64,000 nucleotides of DNA from Streptomyces syringium (GCF_017876625.1 NZ_JAGIOH010000001.1:5477501-5541500), one strand, 5' to 3'. Positions 9,273 through 18,824 are shown, numbered from the stretch's first letter. Numbers and translations are program-made. The notes: generated by a model from the sequence alone, not told the origin.

Positions 9273-9730
9273 ACCCCCTCCAACGGGTCGTGCTCGCAGA
9301 TGGTTACGACTCGGAGTGTCTCGAACACGCACGGTCGCCGACGCCTGCTCTGCGGCGGCGCGACGGTGCGCGACGGGTGGTGCGGCCCGCTCTGTGCGCC
9401 CCGATGTGCATCAACCCACCCCCTCCTGATCGTTCCCCTGTCAAGTCAATCGCGTTGTGACGTGGAGGAGTTCATTCGTTGGGGTGGCGAATGGTGGCGA
9501 TTACTGGACTCTTCTCGCCGAAGCCGTGATCGTAGGATTACTTTCGGTACGCGAACCCGGAGACGCACCCGCCGGTGGGTATGCCGGAGGCATTGCTCCG
9601 TCCCGGTGCTCCTTGCCTCGCGACCGTTTATTACCGGCCGAGATGGTGCATCACCGGACAAGCAGTCGCAACAGGCGGCATGCTGTGGGCGGTTCGAGCG
9701 CAGAGCAGAGTTCCGGATGGGGGCGTTCCA
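9273..9730. other. Divergent intergenic region upstream of nsdA
   Basis: 458 nt without a recognisable gene. It must hold the promoters of the prim-pol gene (minus) and nsdA (plus). A -10-like TAGGAT is at 9533-9538 on the plus strand in an AT-richer stretch, but no convincing -35 is seen. Local open frames here have poor codon bias. Confidence 0.4.
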
Positions 9731-11233
9731 GTGGGCGGCAACGGCAGCGGCATCGGTGGGGCCGACCAGCCCGATAAGGGCGACAAGCGTCCCAATGAGC
9801 AGTTGGGCTCATGGTTCCTGCGCAGTGGCCTGTCGAAGGGCGAACTGGCCCGGCAAGTCAACCGCAGGGCACGGCAGTTGGGTGCCCATCACATCAGCAC
9901 GGACACCTCGCGGGTGCGGCGCTGGCTCGACGGCGAGCAGCCGCGCGAGCCGATCCCGAAGATCCTCTCCGAGTTGTTCTCCGAGCGCTTCGGCTGCGTG
10001 GTGGGCGTCGAGGACATCGGTCTGCGCGCCGCACACCAGTCGCCGTCCGTGTCCGGGGTGGACCTGCCCTGGGCGGGGTCCCAGACCGTCGAGCTGATCA
10101 GCGAGTTCTCGCGCAGCGACCTGATGCTGGCGCGGCGCGGTTTCCTCGGTACCTCGCTCGCCCTGGCGGCGGGGCCCGCGCTGATCGAGCCCATGCAGCG
10201 CTGGCTGGTGCCGGTCCCGGCGGGCCGTGAGCCCGAGCGGCCGGCCGTTCCCGAGGGCGGCCGCCGCGGGGCCAAGCTCTCCAGGCCGGAGCTGGATCTG
10301 CTGGAGTCGACGACCATGATGTTCCGCCAGTGGGACGCCCAGTGTGGTGGCGGGCTGCGCCGCAAGGCCGTGGTCGGGCAGCTCCACGAGGTCACCGACC
10401 TGCTCCAGGAGCCCCAGTCGGACGCCACGTCCAAGCGGCTGTTCAAGGTCGCGGCCGAGCTGGCGGAGCTGGCGGGCTGGATGAGCTACGACATCGGTCT
10501 GCACCCCACCGCGCAGAAGTATTTCGTGCTGGCCCTGCACGCCGCCAAGGAGGCGGGCGACCGCCCCCTCGGTTCGTACATCCTCTCCAGCATGAGCCGC
10601 CAGATGATCCACCTCGGCCGGGCGGACGACGCACTGGAGTTGATCCACCTCGGGCAGTACGGCTCCCGCGAGACGGCCACCGCGCGGACCCAGGCGATGT
10701 TGTATGCGATGGAGGCCCGCGCCTACGCCAATATGGGCCAGCCCGCCAAGTGCAAGCGCGCGGTGAACATGGCGGAGGACTGCTTCAGCGACTGTGTGCC
10801 GGGCGACGGGGATCCCGACTGGATCCGTTTCTTCTCCGAGGCCGAACTCAACGCGGAGAATGCCCATTCCTACCGGGATCTCGCTTATGTGGCCGGTCGC
10901 AGCCCCACCTACGCCTCGCTCGCGCGGCCGAAGATGGAGACCGCCGTCGAGCTCTTCGAGCAGGACCCGGAGCACCAGCGGTCGTATGCGCTCAACCTCA
11001 TCGGCATGGCCACCGTGCACCTCATGGAGCGCGAGCCCGAGCAGTCCACGGTGCTCGCCGGAAAGGCCCTCAAGATCGCCAAGCAGGTGCGTTCGGAGCG
11101 GGTCAACAACCGGCTGCGCAAGACCGTCGACACCGCCGTGCGTGACTTCGGCGATGTGGCCGAAGTCGTCGATCTGACCGAGCAACTCGCCGTTCACCTG
11201 CCGGAATCCGTGGAGACCGCGCACGCGGTCTGA
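9731..11233 (+). CDS. nsdA: NsdA-like negative regulator of differentiation, TPR-type protein
   Basis: A 500-residue cytoplasmic protein matching NsdA, described in S. coelicolor as a repressor of sporulation and antibiotic production. Residues about 20-95 form a helical, possibly helix-turn-helix module (SGLSKGELARQVNRR, RVRRWLDGEQPR). After a hydrophobic linker, residues about 190-480 are helical and repeat-like, consistent with tetratricopeptide repeats that bind partner proteins. The GTG at 9731 is chosen because a purine-rich GGATGGGGG lies about 8 nt upstream and the length then fits; an in-frame ATG at 9677 would add 18 residues. The gene stands alone between ftsY and amtB. Confidence 0.85.
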   Translation: MGGNGSGIGGADQPDKGDKRPNEQLGSWFLRSGLSKGELARQVNRRARQLGAHHISTDTSRVRRWLDGEQPREPIPKILSELFSERFGCVVGVEDIGLRAAHQSPSVSGVDLPWAGSQTVELISEFSRSDLMLARRGFLGTSLALAAGPALIEPMQRWLVPVPAGREPERPAVPEGGRRGAKLSRPELDLLESTTMMFRQWDAQCGGGLRRKAVVGQLHEVTDLLQEPQSDATSKRLFKVAAELAELAGWMSYDIGLHPTAQKYFVLALHAAKEAGDRPLGSYILSSMSRQMIHLGRADDALELIHLGQYGSRETATARTQAMLYAMEARAYANMGQPAKCKRAVNMAEDCFSDCVPGDGDPDWIRFFSEAELNAENAHSYRDLAYVAGRSPTYASLARPKMETAVELFEQDPEHQRSYALNLIGMATVHLMEREPEQSTVLAGKALKIAKQVRSERVNNRLRKTVDTAVRDFGDVAEVVDLTEQLAVHLPESVETAHAV

Positions 11234-11419
11234 CCCCTCCGGCCCCTCGACCCGGCCGCGACGACCATCCCGTACAGCCCGACTCGGCTCCCCCTACGCC
11301 AGGTCACTTCGGTTGGTCGTCGCGGTCGGCCTTCTCGCGCCGCCGGACCGCGGCCGTCCGCACGGTCCGGCGAGCCGTGCGGGTGCGGTTCATCGGGGCG
11401 TAACACGTCGGCCGCCTTC

Positions 11420-11457
11420 GTCACTGTCGCGAAACAATCGATGGCATCGGCTGAAAT
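11420..11457 (+). promoter_or_regulatory. GlnR-box-like operator upstream of amtB
   Basis: The sequence GTCAC-n6-GAAAC-n6-TGGCA-n6-GAAAT matches the actinobacterial GlnR box (GTnAC-n6-GAAAC, repeated) in spacing, with the third block weak. It is 90 nt upstream of the amtB start, where GlnR is known to act in S. coelicolor. The rest of the 313-nt gap 11234-11546 shows nothing else clear. Confidence 0.7.
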
Positions 11458-11546
11458 CGCGCTGCGTCAGCCTCGAGGCCATACCGGCCCATCGCATTTC
11501 CCGCCCGCACGGGTGTACGGGTCGCCGCTTCGAGGAGACGACGACA

Positions 11547-12824
11547 TTGAATGGCGCAGATACCGCATTCGTATTGATCAGTGCCGCGCTCGTGATGCTG
11601 ATGACACCGGGCCTTGCCTTCTTCTACGGCGGCATGGTGCGGGTGAAGAGCACGCTCAACATGCTGATGATGTCCTTCATCTCGCTCGGCATCGTCTCGG
11701 TGCTCTGGGTGCTCTACGGGTACTCGCTCGCCTTCGGCGATGACCTCGGTGGCGGGCTGCTGGGCAACTTCGACCACATCGGCCTCAAAGGCATCAGCCC
11801 CGAGACCCTGACGGGCGGCAAGGAAGGCATCCCCGTCCTCGCCTTCGCCCTCTTCCAATTGATGTTCGCGGCCCTCACCCCCGCGCTGATGAGCGGGGCC
11901 CTCGCGGACCGCGTGAAGTTCAGCGCCTGGGCGCTGTTCATCACCCTCTGGGTGACGGTCGTCTACTTCCCGGTCGCGCACTGGGTCTGGCAGGCCGACG
12001 GCTGGCTCTTCAAGCTCAAGGTGATCGACTTCGCGGGCGGCACGGCCGTCCACATCAACGCCGGTGTCGGCGCGCTCGCCGCCGTCCTCGTCGTCGGCAA
12101 GCGCATCGGCTTCAAGAAGGACCCGATGCGGCCGCACAGCCTGCCGCTGGTGATGCTCGGCGCGGCGCTCCTGTGGTTCGGCTGGTTCGGCTTCAATGCG
12201 GGCTCGGCGCTCGCCGCCAACGGCGTCGCCGCCAACATGGCGATGAACACCCAGGTGGCCACCGGTGCCGCGATGCTCGGCTGGCTCGTCTACGAACGTA
12301 TCCGGCACGGCGCCTTCACCACCCTCGGCGCGGCCTCAGGCGCCGTCGCGGGCCTGGTCGCGATCACCCCGGCCGGCGCCGCCGTCAACGCCTTCGGCGC
12401 GATCCTCATCGGACTTGTCGCCGGTGCCGTCTGCTCCTGGGCCGTCAGCCTCAAGTTCAAGCTGGGCTTCGACGACTCCCTCGACGTGGTCGGCGTGCAC
12501 CTCGTCGGCGGTGTGATCGGCACCCTCCTCGTCGGCGTCCTCGCCACCGGCGGTGTCGGCGGCGCGACCCAGCTCGGCCGGCAGGCCGCCGGGGCGTTCG
12601 CCGTGATGGGCTACTCCTTCGTCGTCTCCTGGCTTCTGGCCAAGGGCGTCGACAAGGCGATCGGCTTCCGTGCCTCCGAGGACGACGAGGTCAGCGGCGT
12701 CGACCAGGCCTACCACGCCGAGAGCGCCTACGACTTCAGCGCGGTCGCGGGCGTCTCCTCCGCACGGGCCGCCGCGCCGGCCGCCGTATCCGACAAGGCG
12801 CAGAACAAGAAGGTGGACGCATGA
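11547..12824 (+). CDS. amtB: Ammonium transporter AmtB
   Basis: A membrane channel for ammonium/ammonia, 425 residues and about 11 transmembrane segments. The N-terminal helix MTPGLAFFYGGMVR and the later segments FAGGTAVHINAG and DDSLDVVGVHLVGG carry the family signatures; the pore histidines are in the last two motifs. The start is a TTG at 11547 with GAGGAG 9 nt upstream; no in-frame ATG lies at the right place. It overlaps glnK by 4 nt (ATGA). GlnK binding normally closes the channel when nitrogen is plentiful. Expression is probably driven by GlnR under nitrogen limitation through the box at 11420-11457. Confidence 0.96.
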   Translation: MNGADTAFVLISAALVMLMTPGLAFFYGGMVRVKSTLNMLMMSFISLGIVSVLWVLYGYSLAFGDDLGGGLLGNFDHIGLKGISPETLTGGKEGIPVLAFALFQLMFAALTPALMSGALADRVKFSAWALFITLWVTVVYFPVAHWVWQADGWLFKLKVIDFAGGTAVHINAGVGALAAVLVVGKRIGFKKDPMRPHSLPLVMLGAALLWFGWFGFNAGSALAANGVAANMAMNTQVATGAAMLGWLVYERIRHGAFTTLGAASGAVAGLVAITPAGAAVNAFGAILIGLVAGAVCSWAVSLKFKLGFDDSLDVVGVHLVGGVIGTLLVGVLATGGVGGATQLGRQAAGAFAVMGYSFVVSWLLAKGVDKAIGFRASEDDEVSGVDQAYHAESAYDFSAVAGVSSARAAAPAAVSDKAQNKKVDA

Positions 12825-13159
12825 AGCTCATCACCGCGGTCGTCAAGCCGCACCGGATCGACGAGATCAAGGACGCGCTGCGGACCTTCGGCGTCCAGGG
12901 TCTGACCGTCACCGAGGCCAGCGGCTACGGCAGGCAGCGCGGTCACACCGAGGTCTACCGCGGCGCCGAGTACGAGATCGACCTCGTTCCGAAGATCCGC
13001 ATAGAGGTACTCGTGGAGGACGCCGACGCCGAGGACGTCGTCGACGTCGTCGTGAAGACGGCCCGCACGGGGAAGATCGGCGACGGCAAGGTCTGGGTCG
13101 TCCCGGTCGAGACGGTGGTGCGCGTCCGGACCGGAGACCGCGGCCCGGACGCGCTCTGA
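12821..13159 (+). CDS. glnK: PII nitrogen regulatory protein GlnK
   Basis: A trimeric signal protein that binds ATP/ADP and 2-oxoglutarate. It has the standard 112 residues. The T-loop is intact with Tyr51 in YRGAEY, the residue that GlnD adenylylates in Streptomyces. The B-loop TGKIGDGKVWV (about residues 83-93) and the C-terminal signature are also present. Its start overlaps the amtB stop, so translation is coupled. Its position with amtB upstream and glnD downstream is the classical actinobacterial operon. Confidence 0.97.
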   Translation: MKLITAVVKPHRIDEIKDALRTFGVQGLTVTEASGYGRQRGHTEVYRGAEYEIDLVPKIRIEVLVEDADAEDVVDVVVKTARTGKIGDGKVWVVPVETVVRVRTGDRGPDAL

Positions 13160-13183
13160 GCCCGGAGCGAGCCCACCGGAAGA

Positions 13184-13243
13184 GGGCCGGAGCAGGGGCC
13201 GGAGCAGGGGCCGGAACAGGGGCCGGAGCAGAGCCGGAAGAGG
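13184..13243 (+). repeat. 12-bp tandem repeat between glnK and glnD
   Basis: Four consecutive 12-bp units of GGGCCGGAGCAG (the third has one change) run from 13184 to 13231. A degenerate fifth unit ends at 13243, next to the glnD ribosome-binding region. The same unit type occurs upstream of proS at 18751-18822. Confidence 0.9.
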
Positions 13244-13254
13244 GGAAGCCCGAG

Positions 13255-15771
13255 TTGACCGAGATCAAGACGGACGAGACCGGATCCGGTCGTCCTGGCC
13301 GTCCCGGCCGTCCAGGCCGGCCCGACCCCGGCGGCTACGCGGCGGCCCGGCTGCACCTCCTGCACGAGGAGGCACCGGCCGGGCCGCCGCGCCGCGCCGC
13401 GCTCGCGCGCGCCACCGACGCGTGGCTGGGCGGCCTGCTCGGCGCGGCGCGGGGCGTCGCGATGGTGGCCGTCGGTGGCTACGGGCGCGGCGAGCTGTCT
13501 CCGCGCAGCGACCTCGACGTGCTGCTCCTGCACGACGGCTCCGCGGACGCGCCCGCCATCGCGGCGCTCGCCGACCGCGTCTGGTACCCCGTGTGGGACC
13601 TGGGACTCGCTCTCGACCACTCCGTCCGCACCCCCGCCGAGGCGCGCAAGACCGCGGCCGGCGACCTCAAGGTCCACCTCGGTCTCCTCGACGCCCGCCA
13701 TATCGCCGGCGACCCCACCCTCACCGCCGGGCTGCGCACGGCGGCCTACGAGGACTGGCGGGCCCAGGCGCCCGCCCGGCTGCCGGAGCTGCGCGAGCTG
13801 GGGGAGGAGCGGGCCCGCCGCCAGGGAGAGCTGCGGTTCCTGCTGGAACCCGACCTGAAGGAGGCGCGCGGCGGGCTCCGTGACGCGACCGCGCTGCGGG
13901 CCGTGGCCGCGTCCTGGCTGGCCGACGCGCCCCGCGAGGGCCTGGAGGAGGCCCGGGCGCTGCTGCTCGACACCCGCGACGCACTGCACCTGGCCACCGG
14001 CCGGGCCACGGACCGGCTCGCCCTCCAGGAACAGCACCAGGTCGCCACCGGGCTCGGGCTGCCCGGTGCGGACGCGCTGCTGCGCGAGGTCTACGAAGCG
14101 GCCCGCACCGTCTCGTACGCCGCCGACGTCACCTGGCGCGAAGTGGGACGGGTGCTGCGGGCCCGGTCCGGGCGGCCCCGGCTGCGCCGGCTCCTCGGCG
14201 GGCGGGGCGGCCGCGGCGGGTTCGTGGAGCCCGAGCGCACCCCGCTGGCGGAAGGCGTCGTCGAACAGGACGGCGAAGCCGTGCTCGCCCGCACCGCCCG
14301 GCCCGAGCGCGACCCCGTCCTGCCGCTGCGCGCGGCGGCCGTGGCGGCGCAGGCGGGGCTGCCGCTGTCCCGGCACGCCGTACGCCGCCTCGCGGGCGCC
14401 GGTCCGCTGCCGGTGCCGTGGCCGGACGAGGCCCGCGAGCAGCTCGTCACGTTGCTCGGGGCGGGGGAGTCCACGGTCGGCGTCTGGGAGGCCCTCGAAG
14501 CGGAGGGCATCGTCTCCCGGCTCCTGCCCGAGTGGGAGCACGTGCGCTGCCGCCCGCAGCGCAACCCCGTCCACCGCTGGACCGTCGACCGGCACCTGGT
14601 CGAGACGGCCGTCCGGGCCGCCGCCCTCACCCGCCGCGTCGGCCGCCCCGACCTGCTGCTCGTCGCGGCCCTCCTGCACGACCTCGGCAAGGGCCTGCCC
14701 GGTGACCACAGCGTCGCGGGCGAGACCATCGCCCGGGACGTGGCGCCCCGGCTGGGCTTCGGTCCGGCCGACACGGAGACCCTCGCCACCCTCGTACGCC
14801 ACCACCTGCTGCTCGTCGAGACCGCCACCCGCCGTGACCTCGACGACCCGGCCACCGTCCGCTCGGTCACGGACGCCATCGGGCACCCGGACACCCTGGA
14901 GCTGCTGCACGCCCTCACCGAGGCCGACGCCCTCGCCACCGGACCGGCGGCCTGGAGCGCCTGGCGGGCCTCGCTGGTCGCCGACCTGGTCCGCCGTGCC
15001 GGTGCCGCCCTCGCGGGTGGTGCGACCCCGAGCCGCGCGGAGGCGGCGGCGCCGACCGTGGAGGAGGAGCGGCTGGCGATCGAGGCGCTGCGCACGGGCG
15101 GCCCGGTGCTGGTCCTGCGCACCCGGCCGGAAGGCGCCGATGCCCCGACGGACACCCCGACGGGCACCCCTACGGACCCCAAGGACGCCGGTGCCCCGGC
15201 GCCCGTGGGTATCGAGCTGCTCGTCGCCGTCCCCGACCAGCCGGGCGTGCTGCCCGCGACGGCCGGGGTCCTCGCCCTGCACCGGCTGACGGTCCGCGCG
15301 GCGGAACTGCGCGCGATCGCGCCGGAGCCCGCCGTCGGCGGCAGCGCCCTGGTGCTGAACTGGCGGGTGGCCGCCGAGTACGGCGCGCCCCCCGAGGCGG
15401 CCCGTCTGCGCAACGACCTGGTGCGGGCCCTGGCGGGCACCTTGGACATCGCGGGCCGGCTGGCCGAGCGCGAGGCCGCCTACGGCAAACGGCGCCGGGG
15501 CGTTTCTCCCGCGCCGCCGCGGGTGAGCGTGGTGGAGGGCGTCTCGCGGGCCGCGACGGTGGTGGAAGTGCGGGCGCACGACGCCCCCGGGCTGCTGCAC
15601 CGGATCGGCCGGGCCCTGGACGCGGCCGGGGTGTGGGTGCGCAGCGCCCACGTCTCCACGCTGGGGGCGAACGCCGTGGACACCGTCTACCTCACCCGGC
15701 GGGACGGCTCACCGCTGCCGGACGCGGCGGCGGTGGCGCTGGCGAAGGCGGTGGAGGACGCCCTGAGGTGA
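13255..15771 (+). CDS. glnD: PII adenylyltransferase/deadenylylase GlnD
   Basis: Modifies GlnK according to nitrogen status; in Streptomyces it adenylylates rather than uridylylates. It has 838 residues. The nucleotidyltransferase motif GGYGRGELSPRSDLDVLLLH is at about residue 73 with both catalytic aspartates. The GlnD-PII linker region follows, then an HD phosphohydrolase domain with HDLGKG at about residue 475, and two ACT domains (PDQPGVLPATAGVLA, about 655; HDAPGLLHRIGRALD, about 775). The TTG at 13255 is chosen for its GGGGAAG site 8 nt upstream. A Thr/Pro-rich insert (about residues 628-648) precedes the ACT part. It is probably cotranscribed with amtB-glnK. Confidence 0.95.
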   Translation: MTEIKTDETGSGRPGRPGRPGRPDPGGYAAARLHLLHEEAPAGPPRRAALARATDAWLGGLLGAARGVAMVAVGGYGRGELSPRSDLDVLLLHDGSADAPAIAALADRVWYPVWDLGLALDHSVRTPAEARKTAAGDLKVHLGLLDARHIAGDPTLTAGLRTAAYEDWRAQAPARLPELRELGEERARRQGELRFLLEPDLKEARGGLRDATALRAVAASWLADAPREGLEEARALLLDTRDALHLATGRATDRLALQEQHQVATGLGLPGADALLREVYEAARTVSYAADVTWREVGRVLRARSGRPRLRRLLGGRGGRGGFVEPERTPLAEGVVEQDGEAVLARTARPERDPVLPLRAAAVAAQAGLPLSRHAVRRLAGAGPLPVPWPDEAREQLVTLLGAGESTVGVWEALEAEGIVSRLLPEWEHVRCRPQRNPVHRWTVDRHLVETAVRAAALTRRVGRPDLLLVAALLHDLGKGLPGDHSVAGETIARDVAPRLGFGPADTETLATLVRHHLLLVETATRRDLDDPATVRSVTDAIGHPDTLELLHALTEADALATGPAAWSAWRASLVADLVRRAGAALAGGATPSRAEAAAPTVEEERLAIEALRTGGPVLVLRTRPEGADAPTDTPTGTPTDPKDAGAPAPVGIELLVAVPDQPGVLPATAGVLALHRLTVRAAELRAIAPEPAVGGSALVLNWRVAAEYGAPPEAARLRNDLVRALAGTLDIAGRLAEREAAYGKRRRGVSPAPPRVSVVEGVSRAATVVEVRAHDAPGLLHRIGRALDAAGVWVRSAHVSTLGANAVDTVYLTRRDGSPLPDAAAVALAKAVEDALR

Positions 15772-15888
15772 GACGGTGGCCTGCGAGGGCCCGGGCATTG
15801 GGCACGGCATGCTCCCCGGCGCGGCGGGGATGACCCACCGGCACAGCAGATCACCAAGATCGCCAAAGTCTGCTCCCCGCCCTGGGAT

Positions 15889-15926
15889 GTGGCCTCTGCC
15901 TGGCTTATTAACCGGGGAGAGGCCAC
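15889..15926 (+). promoter_or_regulatory. Hairpin in the glnD-ffh intergenic region
   Basis: Complementary 9-nt arms (15889-15897 and 15918-15926) lie upstream of ffh, with an AT-rich TTATTAA in the loop. There is no T-run after it. It could terminate glnD readthrough or be part of the ffh leader. A -10-like TACCCT is at 15945-15950. Confidence 0.45.
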
Positions 15927-15996
15927 CCTGCTTTCCCGGCCGGATACCCTGGAGGTCGATTCAAACTGCCCCCGACCGCGAGGACCGACGAGCGCC

Positions 15997-17535
15997 GTGT
16001 TCGATACTCTCTCCGACCGTCTCAGTGCGACCTTCAAATCCCTGCGTGGCAAGGGTCGGCTGTCCGAGTCGGACATCGACGCCACCGCCCGTGAAATCCG
16101 TATCGCCCTGCTTGAGGCCGATGTCGCCCTTCCCGTCGTCCGGGCCTTCATCAAGCAGGTCAAGGAGCGTGCGCTCGGTGCCGAGGTCTCCAAGGCGCTG
16201 AATCCTGCTCAGACCGTCATCAAGATCGTCAACGAGGAGCTCATCGGCATCCTCGGCGGCGAGACCCGGCGGCTGCGTTTCGCCAAGACCGCGCCGACCG
16301 TGATCATGCTCGCCGGTCTCCAGGGTGCCGGTAAGACCACCCTCGCCGGCAAGCTCGGCCACTGGCTGAAGGGCCAGGGCCACAGCCCGCTGCTCGTCGC
16401 CTGTGACCTCCAGCGCCCCAACGCCGTGAACCAGCTCAGCGTCGTCGCCGAGCGCGCCGGCGTCGGCGTGTACGCGCCGCAGCCGGGCAACGGCGTGGGC
16501 GACCCCGTCCAGGTCGCCAAGGACTCGATCGAGTTCGCCCGCACCAAGCAGTACGACATCGTCATCGTCGACACCGCCGGCCGCCTCGGCATCGACGCCG
16601 AGATGATGCAGCAGGCCGCCGACATCCGTGACGCCGTCTCGCCGGACGAGATCCTCTTCGTCGTCGACGCGATGATCGGCCAGGACGCGGTCAACACCGC
16701 CGAGGCCTTCCGCGACGGCGTCGGCTTCGACGGCGTGGTGCTCTCCAAGCTCGACGGCGACGCCCGCGGTGGTGCCGCCCTGTCGGTCGCGCACGTGACC
16801 GGCAAGCAGGTCATGTTCGCCTCCAACGGCGAGAAGCTGGACGACTTCGACGCGTTCCACCCGGACCGCATGGCGTCCCGCATCCTCGGCATGGGCGACA
16901 TGCTCAGCCTCATCGAGAAGGCCGAGCAGACCTTCAGCCAGGACGAGGCCGAGAAGATGGCGGCCAAGCTGGCGAAGGGGCCGAAGGAGTTCACGCTCGA
17001 CGACTTCCTGTCCCAGATGGAGCAGGTCCGCAAGATGGGCAGCATCAGCAAGCTGCTCGGGATGCTGCCCGGCATGGCGCAGATGAAGGACCAGATCAAC
17101 AACCTCGACGAGCGCGACGTGGACCGCACCGCCGCGATCATCAAGTCGATGACCCCGGCCGAGCGCCAGGACCCGCACATCATCAACGGCTCGCGCCGCG
17201 CCCGTATCGCCAAGGGCTCGGGCGTGGAGGTCAGCGCGGTCAAGAACCTCGTGGAGCGCTTCTTCGAGGCCCGCAAGATGATGTCGCGCATGGCCCAGGG
17301 CGGCGGTATGCCGGGCATGCCGGGAATCCCGGGCATGGGCGGCGGCCCCGGCCGGCAGAAGAAGCAGCAGAAGCAGGCCAAGGGCAAGCGCAAGAGCGGC
17401 AACCCGATGAAGCGCAAGGCCGAGGAGCAGGCCGCGGCCGCGCGCCGCGAGCAGGGCGACAACCCGCTGGAGCTGCCCGCTCAGGCTCCGCAGAACTTCG
17501 AACTGCCCGACGAGTTCAAGAAATTCATGGGCTGA
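15997..17535 (+). CDS. ffh: Signal recognition particle protein Ffh (SRP54)
   Basis: The GTPase that binds 4.5S RNA and the signal sequences of nascent membrane proteins, handing them to FtsY. It has 512 residues. The N domain is followed by the G domain (GLQGAGKTT at about residue 107, DTAGR at about 192, SKLDGDARGG at about 250). The methionine-rich M domain (about residues 300-440) follows, with GMGDM and RRARIAKGSG. The C-terminal tail is basic and Gly/Met-rich. The GTG at 15997 fits the family N-terminus (FDTLSDRL) and has GAGGA upstream. A terminator follows. Confidence 0.97.
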   Translation: MFDTLSDRLSATFKSLRGKGRLSESDIDATAREIRIALLEADVALPVVRAFIKQVKERALGAEVSKALNPAQTVIKIVNEELIGILGGETRRLRFAKTAPTVIMLAGLQGAGKTTLAGKLGHWLKGQGHSPLLVACDLQRPNAVNQLSVVAERAGVGVYAPQPGNGVGDPVQVAKDSIEFARTKQYDIVIVDTAGRLGIDAEMMQQAADIRDAVSPDEILFVVDAMIGQDAVNTAEAFRDGVGFDGVVLSKLDGDARGGAALSVAHVTGKQVMFASNGEKLDDFDAFHPDRMASRILGMGDMLSLIEKAEQTFSQDEAEKMAAKLAKGPKEFTLDDFLSQMEQVRKMGSISKLLGMLPGMAQMKDQINNLDERDVDRTAAIIKSMTPAERQDPHIINGSRRARIAKGSGVEVSAVKNLVERFFEARKMMSRMAQGGGMPGMPGIPGMGGGPGRQKKQQKQAKGKRKSGNPMKRKAEEQAAAARREQGDNPLELPAQAPQNFELPDEFKKFMG

Positions 17536-17560
17536 GACCGAGCCATCGGCCCCGGCCGGT

Positions 17561-17599
17561 GAAATCGCCCGTCACGGCTCAGCCGTGGCGGGCGATTTC
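17561..17599. terminator. Bidirectional terminator between ffh and the methyltransferase gene
   Basis: A 19-bp stem with one G-T pair (17561-17579 with 17581-17599), then GTTGTCC. It lies between two convergent genes. Confidence 0.8.
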
Positions 17600-17627
17600 G
17601 TTGTCCGGTCGCGGGCCGTGGCGCGGG

Positions 17628-18455
17628 CTAGACGCGCGCGATGAGGTAGCGGAAGACATTCGGCATCCAGACGGTCCCGTCCCGGCGCAGATAGGGGTGC
17701 AGGGCCTCGACCAATTCCTTGGTCACCTGCTCCTCGTCCGTCGCCCGCATCGCCGCGTCGAACGCACCCGTCGACAGCAGGCCGCGCACCGCGCTGCTCA
17801 TGTCGGCGTAGCCGTACGGGCACGCCACCCGCCCCGAGCCGTCCGGCACCAGCCCGGCCCGGCGGGCCAGGTCCTCCAGATCGTCACGGCCACTGGGCCG
17901 CCAGCGAGCAGGCGCGCACATCGGGTCCGCGAGCCGGGCCGCGACTCGAAGCGCCCCCGAGGCCGCACAGCGCTCCTGCGGTCCCCAGCCGGCCAGCACG
18001 ACCGGAGCGCCGTGCTCGGCGCAGGCGGCGGCCCGGGACAGCGCCTCCGCCATGCCGCGGGCGCTGCCGCCCGCGCAGTACAGCGGATCGAAGGCCGTGA
18101 TGAGATTGAAGGCCGGAACGCCCGGTTCGAGGACGCACTCCGGACCGCCGTGGCCCAGCCGCGTGCCGTCGCCGCCGGATCCCTTGGGTACCAGCCGTTC
18201 CCGGGCCAGCTCCAGCCTGCGCCCGTCCTGGTCGACGCCGGAGACGGCGGCCCCGCGGGCCGCGGCCATCAGCAGCGCCAGGCCGGAGCCGCAGCCGAGG
18301 CTGAGGAGCCGGGTGCCCGCGCCGACCTCCAGTCGTTCGTAGACCGCTTCGTAGAGCGGCACCAGCATCCGTTCCTGGATTTCCGCCCAGTCGCGGGCCC
18401 GGGGATCGGGCGACGTGGAGGACGGCCGGTGCCGCCGTACGAGCGTTGGTGTCAT
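17628..18455 (-). CDS. SAM-dependent methyltransferase-like protein, substrate unknown
   Basis: A 275-residue class I methyltransferase-fold protein. Motif I is LLSLGCGSGLALL at about residue 50, followed by the acidic SAM-ribose-binding strand VSGVDQD. The following AFDPLYCAGG sits where motif IV (often NPPY/DPP) is expected. The C-terminal half has the ubiE-like helical layout. The start ATG at 18455 is the only methionine at the right place, though its Shine-Dalgarno is weak. Standing alone, the gene gives no clue to the methyl acceptor. Confidence 0.65.
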   Translation of the reverse strand: MTPTLVRRHRPSSTSPDPRARDWAEIQERMLVPLYEAVYERLEVGAGTRLLSLGCGSGLALLMAAARGAAVSGVDQDGRRLELARERLVPKGSGGDGTRLGHGGPECVLEPGVPAFNLITAFDPLYCAGGSARGMAEALSRAAACAEHGAPVVLAGWGPQERCAASGALRVAARLADPMCAPARWRPSGRDDLEDLARRAGLVPDGSGRVACPYGYADMSSAVRGLLSTGAFDAAMRATDEEQVTKELVEALHPYLRRDGTVWMPNVFRYLIARV

Positions 18456-18750
18456 CGAAAGCGCCCCAATCCGCCGAGAGACGTGATCTGCTCCTGATTG
18501 CCGCCCCCGTGTTGCTGTGCGCGCTGCTGTGAAACACCCCCGATAGCCAGAGAACTCCGCTTCCGTCCCCGAGTCCAGAGGGCCGGTGCCAGAACGTTCC
18601 CGTCCGTCCACGATGGCATGTGCCGGGTGTCATCGCACGGAGAGGATTCCGGGAGGGGCCGGACGAAAAACCGGACGGGGCAGAGACCGACCGGGCGAAT
18701 CGGGGGCGGACGCCCGGTGGCCGAGGGCCGGCCGGCGGGTTTCCGGAAGG

Positions 18751-18822
18751 CAGCCGGACAGGGGCCGGAACAGGGACCGGAACTGGGGCTGGGACAGGAG
18801 CCGGACCGGGGCCGGGACGGGG
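18751..18822 (+). repeat. 12-bp tandem repeat upstream of proS
   Basis: About six degenerate 12-bp units of consensus GGCCGGAACAGG run from 18751 to 18822. The purine-rich strand is the coding strand, as at 13184-13243, and the consensus differs from that array by one base. Confidence 0.85.
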
Positions 18823-18824
18823 GA

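Noticed and set aside
12955..15651. A minus-strand open frame of about 900 residues opposite glnD
   Set aside because: Shadow of glnD; low-complexity Gly/Arg/Val content and no motif.
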